Below are positions 58,165 through 64,000 of a DNA stretch of 64,000 nt, one piece after another. Both the position numbers and the translations under genes were made by a program. Positions within the stretch are counted from its first letter, which is position 1. Every line of letters begins with the position of its first letter. The DNA lies in assembly GCA_017979445.1 (NCBI GenBank), contig CM030716.1:9609974-9673973 (forward strand), written 5' to 3'. The DNA comes from Akebia trifoliata. Its lineage: Eukaryota > Streptophyta > Magnoliopsida > Ranunculales > Lardizabalaceae. Below the pieces are notes generated by a model that was not told the origin of the DNA, searched no databases, and worked only from the letters and a program-made list of their open reading frames with translations.

Positions 58165-58560
58165 GATACCCCAAGTGGCCCACCCGACTATATCCAAGTT
58201 GGTTAGCCCCGGACGAGGGAGTTATGAAGATTGACACAAATGGAAGCCCTTCCGCCATAACCGATGTTTTTGGATTTATTGGGATAGATTCTTTAGGTAA
58301 TTTCAGATTTTGTGGTTCAGCAACTCCACCGAAAATAATATTGTTGCAATTGAATTTCAGACAATAGCATGAGCAATAATATTTTCTTTCATTTAAGGTC
58401 TAAGTACAGTCTCCATACCTCATATTCAATCTATGGATGCAAGAACATTAATGGGTTCATTAAGGTTTCATGGAAGTATGCATTCACTGTCTAGGAAATT
58501 CGTCAATTGTGTAGATCTTTTGCGGAGTGTTCTTTGGTGTTCTATTGTTGCCTAGAGCCA
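58165..58560 (+). pseudogene. RNase H-like (RVT_3) fragment, decayed
   Basis: The frame WLAPDEGVMKIDTNGS then FIGIDSLGNFRFCGSATPP (58197-58323) matches the start of the RNase H-like domain that ends many plant non-LTR retrotransposons (P-x-G-x-x-K-x-N-x-D-G, here K-I-D-T-N-G). The following 230 bp continue the similarity with a frame change (MDARTLMGSLRF). The first catalytic acid of the family (D in NxDG) is displaced here. Nothing upstream looks like reverse transcriptase, so it is an orphan fragment. Confidence 0.5.
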
Positions 58561-58784
58561 ACAATCTTTTTTAGAGGTTGAAGATGCTGCTACACGGTTG
58601 GTTAGATTTAGATTAGCATTAGTTGCAATTTTTTATAAAATCCAATCAGAAAATCATTAATTAGCAGCTGGAAATTGTAGAGATCATGTGAAGCACTAAT
58701 GATGCACTCTAGGCATATTTTTCTAGATTTTTTCAATGCAATCAGACATGATTTCCATATAAATTAAGGATTTATCTTCACAAG

Positions 58785-59102
58785 ATGATACCCAAGAATC
58801 TGAAACACTCGGTGGCCCACATGATGACTACTCTAATGGGTACGGAATCAAGGGATCATCTAAAGATCTAGTCCGAGTGTATCTTGTGTTTTCTCTAGTT
58901 TTGAGATTTTTATTGATTTGTAGATATTCTGTCTAGGATTAGTTCATTGGGAAGTTTCCATTAAGTTAGGAAACCATTCCATGTACAATTGTAACACATG
59001 ATTATAACAGTTTATAGAATCTCTTTTAATTAATAGAAGACTTCAAGGCTCTCACAACACACCTTGAGTTGGAGATTAATTTACATTCTTCAACCGTTTT
59101 TA
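58785..59102 (+). repeat. Copia LTR remnant before the primer site
   Basis: The sequence directly before the primer site at 59103 must be the end of a 5' LTR (CTCTTTTAATTAATAGAAGAC then GAGATTAATTTACATTC). The left boundary is a guess, and no second LTR copy exists in the window. Confidence 0.45.
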
Positions 59103-59114
59103 TGGTATCAGAGC
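59103..59114 (+). other. Primer binding site, tRNA-Met type
   Basis: TGGTATCAGAGC is the exact initiator tRNA-Met site used by most Ty1/copia elements; it lies 44 bp before the copia gag start. Confidence 0.85.
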
Positions 59115-59146
59115 GAGGCCAGGATAATTCTAAGAGCCATCCATCC

Positions 59147-59873
59147 ATGGCATTCTCATATCCATACCCATCATCTCTTAACGTTGGTATTGTTTTAATC
59201 AAGCTAACTCAATCCTACTTTCTTCTATGGAAAATTGAATTGATGGTGCTTAGTAAGAGACAAGATATGGTTGGGTTCATCAATGGTGAACTTACCATTC
59301 TGGAATGTCGTATCATGGTTTCAACAACTGGAGATATGGCTAAAAATAAAGAGATCAATAAGCCAGATTATCTGTCTTGGAGGCGTTCAGATCATCTGCA
59401 TCATGGATGGATCATAAGGACATTATTTGAAGATGTACTCGTATTGGTTGTGGGACTTGACACCGCATCCGAAGTGTTAAATGCTCTTCTTAATCACTTA
59501 ACACAAATATCACAAAAAAGGGAGTTCTTTCTTCTCCAACAGTTACAGATCCTACGAAAAGGAACTTTAACCATGCCCGAATATATTCGGATTTTCAAAG
59601 GTTTTTGTGATGACCTGCCAGCCATTGTCAAGCCCGTGGATGACCGACATTGACCTTCTTAAGAGACTCAGACCAGGTTATGAGTCATTTGTCAATACAA
59701 TGCTCAAACCACCGATTCCTCCTTATTCTGAGACGATTCCTCTCCTTCTTAGTCATGAGACTAAGAAAAATCTAGACATCCACCAGAGCCTCGACTATAA
59801 TGTTGCATTTTTTAACCAATGCTCTCATGGACAAGGAAGCAACAAAAATTCTAGCATAAAGGGGATACAATGA
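59147..59873 (+). pseudogene. gag: Ty1/copia gag pseudogene (first copy)
   Basis: The protein has the layout of copia Gag: KLTQSYFLLWKIELMVLSKRQ (contact region), DMVGFINGEL, YLSWRRSDHLHHGWI, then REFFLLQQLQILRKGTLTMPEYIRIFKGFCDDL. A one-base shift near 59640 moves the frame, after which PGYESFVNTMLKPPIPPYSETIPLLLSHET continues the family pattern to 59873. No nucleocapsid zinc knuckle and no pol are found afterwards. The remaining sequence to 60057 is degenerate and is followed by another copia LTR. Confidence 0.82.
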
Positions 59874-60057
59874 AGGAAATAAAAACTCAAATCATGGCCA
59901 TTCTCTTCAAAGGATCATGGATTCACACAAGTTGGACAACATGATAGTCAAACCCACAACATTCAAGGCTCACAAAGTCGACTTTAGTTTAGCTCTTGAT
60001 GAAGTCTTGCTTATTACAAATTTCTCCTTTCCAAGGCGAAGTTCATGATCGATTAAA

Positions 60058-60280
60058 TGTGAGTTTTTGCACAACAATTTATCATATTAATTTGGAAAGA
60101 GCGGAATAAAAGATTATTTTATTAGAGGATTTTGTAGGGGTATTTTAGTCTTTACCTTCTTTTCGTTTTGGGCACATATATATACATATTTATTATTTCT
60201 GTAATTTTGTATCTTACACATGGAATAGAGAACTCTTTCTCTTCTCTCCTTCTTATCTTCTAGGGTTTGTGATTCTAGTA
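60058..60280 (+). repeat. Second copia LTR remnant
   Basis: A candidate LTR starting TGTGAG, with TTCTCTTCTCTCCTTC near its end, stops before a TGGTATTCGAG primer site. The left boundary is uncertain. No second copy is in the window. Confidence 0.45.
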
Positions 60281-60292
60281 TGGTATTCGAGT
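60281..60292 (+). other. Primer binding site, tRNA-Met variant
   Basis: TGGTATTCGAGT is close to the TGGTATTCGAGC variant of the initiator tRNA-Met site. It lies about 480 bp before the second copia gag. Confidence 0.65.
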
Positions 60293-61005
60293 GACGATTC
60301 TAGGGCTCTCTTGTTCAATCTTTCACATCCTCCTTCATTGATAAACTCTCAAATTGTAGTAGCCACCATTAAATCAATTTGATTCAAATCGCGACAGTCA
60401 ATCAATCCGAATCAAATCACAACAATTATTGAATTGATTTGAAGCACATTGACTTCAATAGAAGCAACACCTCGTTCCTAAATCATAAGTTAAAGGCTCC
60501 CTTCAATCCAAATATGTTATTGATTGTTGCAGCCACCGATCCAATTGCATCTGGCCTAAAAAAATTGATCTGATCTCATCGATTTAGCTCACCAATTGCA
60601 ACAGCACTTCAAATCAGTTCGATTGCAGCCCTCAATTCGATTTCAACCCTTATCAACTTCAGCAACTCAGGTTCTCTATAAACAATTTGATTAAAGTTTC
60701 TTCAGTTCGATTTGGCTTTCTTCGCCTCGATAGATTTTGGGTATTGGGATTAGTTGCAATTATTTTAATTACTATGTCAAATGATAGAGATGATTCTCTT
60801 CAATCTATTAGTGTGCATCTGGATGGAAAAAATTACTCTTGTTGGAGTTATGTAATGAAAAACAAAATTGAAAGGAAAGAACATGTGGGGATATGTTTCT
60901 GGTTCTTCAACCATGCCCATTGATAGAACATATGCCAAATATAGAGAATCGTTGACTATATAGGACGTCAACAATTCCAATATTATCACCTCGTTTAACA
61001 ATTAC

Positions 61006-61260
61006 CACTACTAGTAATAAAGACTTTAAACATCACTTTTTAAATGATGTCTATTCTTTAGATGAAAAAAATGCACGTAAATTGTGGTTTTTAGACATCG
61101 ATTTTTGCCAAATCGATGTTTAAAAATCAAACATAAATCGATGTCTAAAGTCTCACACTTTTTTAAGCGATCCCTCCACTTGCGAAAAATGCGCTTTAAA
61201 TTTAAATTTTGATATTTATTTAAAAGAAAGTGAAGTCTAAATTCTTTTTTTTTAGTAGTG
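61006..61260. mobile_element. CACTA-type MITE inside copia gag
   Basis: It begins CACTACTAGTAATAAAGACTTTAAAC and ends GAAGTCTAAATTCTTTTTTTTAGTAGTG, so the CACTACTA ends are inverted. The interior has repeated ATCGATGT(C/T)TAAA motifs in both orientations. The 3-bp flanks TAC and TCT are a poor match. It interrupts gag exactly between two codons. Confidence 0.82.
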
Positions 61261-61458
61261 TCTGTTGAACACTCTATTAGTACGAAACTAGTTAAATATG
61301 AGACAACCAAGGAGATTAGGGATCATCTGGTAAGGTTGTATACACAGTCCAAATTTGCTAAGATATATCAATTGGAGATAGGTATTAAGGCTAGTCGACA
61401 GGGAGACAAGACCACTTAAGAAATTTACTCAATAATGACTAATTTTTTAGACCAGTTA

Positions 61459-61645
61459 CACTACGTGAAAAAAGCCTATATTTGACGACCCAAGGCTGTC
61501 GAATTTCATAAAATTTGACAGACCAAGGCATCAAAATTTTCATTGTCAAATTTTACGGCCATAGGCTGTCAAAATTTGCTTTCTAAAATTTGGGAGCTTT
61601 GGCTCATTGAATTTTCTTATCAAATTTTTTAGTTTTCACATAGTG
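61459..61645. mobile_element. CACTA-type MITE inside copia gag
   Basis: The ends CACTACGTGAAAAAAGCC and TTTTCACATAGTG are inverted. The 3-bp flanks TTA (61456-61458) and TTG (61646-61648) are a target duplication with one change, and removing the element joins GACCAG to TTGGCTCTC, restoring the gag sense. The interior matches the worn copy at 46037-46267. Confidence 0.88.
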
Positions 61646-62330
61646 TTGGCTCTCACAGATTCAACAAAAATTTAGTTCCATCAAACCCTACTTGACCTAT
61701 AGAGAGGAGTAACATCTTGTTCAATTCATCAAGATTTTGACGCACTTTGAGGCTCCATTCTCCATCGTAGTCCTCTTCCTATTCTTGATTATGTGGTTAG
61801 TAAGCTCCTGGATGAGGAAATACATCTCAAGTTTCATACAGTGAAGGGTCCCTTTCATATCCTTACTCAGACTATTATGGCCGCTAAATCTAAACCACCA
61901 TCCACCATGAAAAGTTTCAAAGTTGGCATTGATGAATGTAGTTTGAAGGGACAATGAAAGGTCTAATGCCCTAAGCTTAATAGCAGAGGTCAACAAGCCA
62001 AGCATGCTCAGAGGTCAAGATAGTTTCATATAGCAATAATGGCACCACCTCCTAGCATTGGCATAGCAGTTATACTACTTACTGGAGATTCTCCAGCCTT
62101 CACTACTACCCTTTTTATATTGTCTCATAGTTGCGTTGTTTCCTATCCTCTCATCCCCATACCTTCACTACCTCATCCTTAGTACGTTTGTCATACTCCT
62201 TATCGTCAAGTATATCCCGTTCTACGTGTGTCTTTGACTCAAGCACCTCACATTATATGACACGTGATTCCTCCTTATTTTCATTATTATAACCATCTTC
62301 ATCCTATATTTCTATTTTGATTGTTGATGC

Positions 62331-62603
62331 CACCTCCATGCCATTAACAGACATTCTGAATGAACATTGCAGTATCTAATCTTGATTTGTCTTCTTTTGT
62401 CTTGGTCATATTTTTCTAGTTTATATTTGTGACACTTTCGTATTGGATATGTCTCTAGTTCTCGTTTAAATATTTAGCTTCTATTGGTGCATTAGGAAAT
62501 GTTCATTCTCATGTATTTGATTTTCTACCCTAGATGTTAAACAAACATATTTGTATCGTCATAATGGCATGAAAATTATTTCACAAAAACTCTTATGTAT
62601 GTC
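62331..62603. other. Junction between copia relic and minus-strand Athila
   Basis: I cannot assign this stretch. It may be decayed copia pol or Athila protease. Confidence 0.35.
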
Positions 62604-63780
62604 TTAAGTTGTTAGCGTCGTCACCTTTTTGAGACAGTTCTCAACCATCATGTTTTCTAAGAAAATGGAAATTGTAAGACAACCAGGGTCTTTACAATCT
62701 TGTACAATTATAGGTTGGATGGGATACAAGGTTTGATCTACCTTACTAACTTCCAAAAAGGTTCCATACTTGGTGGTGGTCAGATTTTTAAGAATTGGTG
62801 TAACTAACAAATCAGAGTTATCCATTGATTCTTCTTGGACAACATTCTCCTTTGATGGTTGAATAATTTCCTTAGTCATGCATATACAATTATCTAACTC
62901 ATTGGGAGTTGGAAATAAGGATTGGCTCTCAGGGAGTATCTCATTTGAAACTTGATCATTCTCTCTTTCTTTTAAGGGTAAGGTTAACTGACCTAATTGA
63001 GATTCTATCATTGCTATGATTAAAATTGTAACCTGATTGATTTGCGTTTGGGCTTCAATTGATAAAGGATTATCAATCATTGATATGCAATCATCGAATT
63101 CCTTACAAGAGTGGAATTGGTCACTAAGGATATTTTGAAAGAATAGTAGATTTTCTAGAATTGAGATATCCTTATTTTTTAACTAATCAAATTTTTCTTC
63201 TTCTAAAGATAGTGTTAGGTGACTTAATTAAATCTTGATGTTGACTAGGGCTTGACCAATGTCTGTTTTGTTAATGGAAATGTTGTTGTTGGTGGAAATG
63301 TTGTTGTTGGATAAACTATTATTGTTAATTTAACAACTCAGTCATCAAGAAATTTAATGACAAAGATGGAGGAGAGGACAAATATGAGTAATTAGACGTT
63401 GACTCCGGCTCTACAACTATATATTCGAAGAATTTTTTATAATCGTAGAATTGTTGGAAAATTATAGTTTGATTCATCAACGAGGTTTCGTTCATAGATA
63501 AATTCAAATGGCTACCAAAGTGGCTATCCTAAGAAAATTTGTTATGTCTAGGTATGGTATCCAAGGAAAACAAATTATCTATGTGGTATACTTGATCGAA
63601 AGAACTAGGTGTCGGTATCCAATAAAAATTCGGAGAATGATGAATATTGGTCTGCGTGGCACGAAGTATGGGCAGACTCGGACAATACTCAAGAGAATAA
63701 CCATCATTATCACACAAAACGCACATGATCCTCGACTCTCTCATAAACTCCACGACAGCATAAATTATTTTTTATCTTCC
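62604..63780 (-). pseudogene. gag: Athila-like gag-protease pseudogene, minus strand, internally deleted
   Basis: On the minus strand, from right to left, a zinc knuckle (CVLCDNDGYSLEYCPSLP near 63720-63660) is followed by the Gln/Asn-rich gag tail. Next come MIESQLGQLTLPLKERENDQ (63000-62940) and the end of the spacer, KDPGCLTISIFLENMMVENCL (about 62690-62630), where protease would start. These match the parts of the left-hand Athila at 3161-4290. The Gag core is missing: the knuckle follows the leader almost directly. The frame changes at least twice. The protease stops before its active site. An 18-bp repeat of GGAAATGTTGTTGTTGG(A/T) units at 63276-63311 lies in the gag tail. Confidence 0.82.
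63276..63311 (-). repeat. 18-bp tandem repeat in Athila gag tail
   Basis: Two 18-bp units, in frame (six codons, encoding mostly Gln on the minus strand), with one difference. Confidence 0.85.
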
Positions 63781-64000
63781 TAAATTTGAGGTTCTACCTC
63801 TACTCTTTCCAATCAAACATGCACATACATAGTCAATCTAAAAAGTACACAAAGAAAATACTGGATCTAGGTAGGATGCCTAATTCTATATAGTTTCTAA
63901 CTATTTCATTGGATAATCTAAGCCTCCAACCCAATTCTCTAGAATCAAAACCATCCAGTCGAATCCCTAGAGAAGAGGTGGCGCACAATGTTGAGCAAAG
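63781..64000 (-). repeat. Athila leader, minus strand, cut by window edge
   Basis: The complement of the last bases (CTTTGCTCAACATTGTGCGC then CACCTCTTCTCTAGGGATT) matches the Athila leader from 1988 onward (CTTGCTCAGCATTGTGCGCC). So an Athila in the opposite orientation continues past the right edge. Confidence 0.82.

Larger units (their letters stand above)
60774..62330 (+). pseudogene. gag: Ty1/copia gag pseudogene (second copy), split by two CACTA MITEs
   Basis: The pseudogene starts ATG at 60774 with SLQSISVHLDGKNYSCWSYVMKN, typical of copia Gag. A frameshift near 60880 moves to MWGYVSGSSTMPIDRTYAKY-like sequence. The first MITE (61006-61260) sits between the codons for NN and SVEHS. 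The reading continues with KEIRDHLVRLYTQSKFAKIY, IYSIMTNFLDQL, then the second MITE (61459-61645), then LALTDST and HLVQFIKIL, LDYVVSKLLDEEIHLK and a worn zinc knuckle near 61940-61980 (CPKL kept). From 62000 a Pro/Ser-rich linker follows. Several stops and frame changes show it is dead. No pol domains could be read before the next element at 62604. Confidence 0.85.

Noticed and set aside
1..64000. CRISPR array, bacterial operon or phage-type system
   Set aside because: No regularly spaced repeats or prokaryotic gene layout; all signals are of plant transposons and one plant gene.

Overview
The window looks like nuclear DNA of a flowering plant. It is AT-rich and gene-poor, and most of it is nested LTR retrotransposons, solo LTRs and small foldback elements. 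I find one convincing intact host gene: a single-exon ALOG/LSH-type transcription factor at 54698-55222 (+). Everything else with protein similarity is a broken transposon gene or a transposase-derived pseudogene. I cannot name the species.

Layout. 1-15185: a nearly complete Athila-type Ty3/gypsy element on the + strand. Its 5' LTR is cut by the window edge. It has a tRNA-Asp-type primer site, decayed gag and pol, and an extra ORF in the env position. Its 3' LTR is split by a 3.0-kb Tekay-type solo LTR (11043-14060, target duplication ATTAC). 15186-15898: the end of a Tat/Ogre-like LTR plus a degenerate primer site, into which the Athila appears to have inserted. 15899-20141: non-coding DNA with two foldback elements, one a MULE-type MITE with a 10-bp target duplication, and a decayed RNase H-like fragment. 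20142-23662: an old Athila-like LTR split by a younger Athila solo LTR (20896-23140, duplication GTAAT), which itself carries an insertion. 23831-24040: a Ty1/copia RNase H relic. 24403-26595 (-): a FAR1/FRS (MULE-derived) pseudogene. 26912-35481: a Tekay/Del-like chromovirus with 3-kb LTRs and a perfect CGAGA duplication; its gag-protease-RT has been lost. 35502-38968 (-): another Tekay-type solo LTR. 38974-54600: intergenic DNA with tandem duplications, a TRIM-like element, and CACTA, hAT and other foldback MITEs. 54698-55222: the ALOG gene. 55223-58160: intergenic DNA with a long foldback. 58165-62330: an RNase H-like relic and two copia gag relics; the second gag is split by two CACTA MITEs. 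62604-64000 (-): an internally deleted Athila running off the right edge.

The genes do not form a pathway. What the window offers is an insertion history readable from target duplications. From older to younger, the first stack is Tat LTR, then Athila, then Tekay solo LTR. The second is old Athila-like LTR, then Athila solo LTR, then a 0.9-kb insert. The third is copia gag, then two CACTA MITEs. I found no CRISPR, no tRNA or rRNA gene that I trust, and no new multi-gene system.
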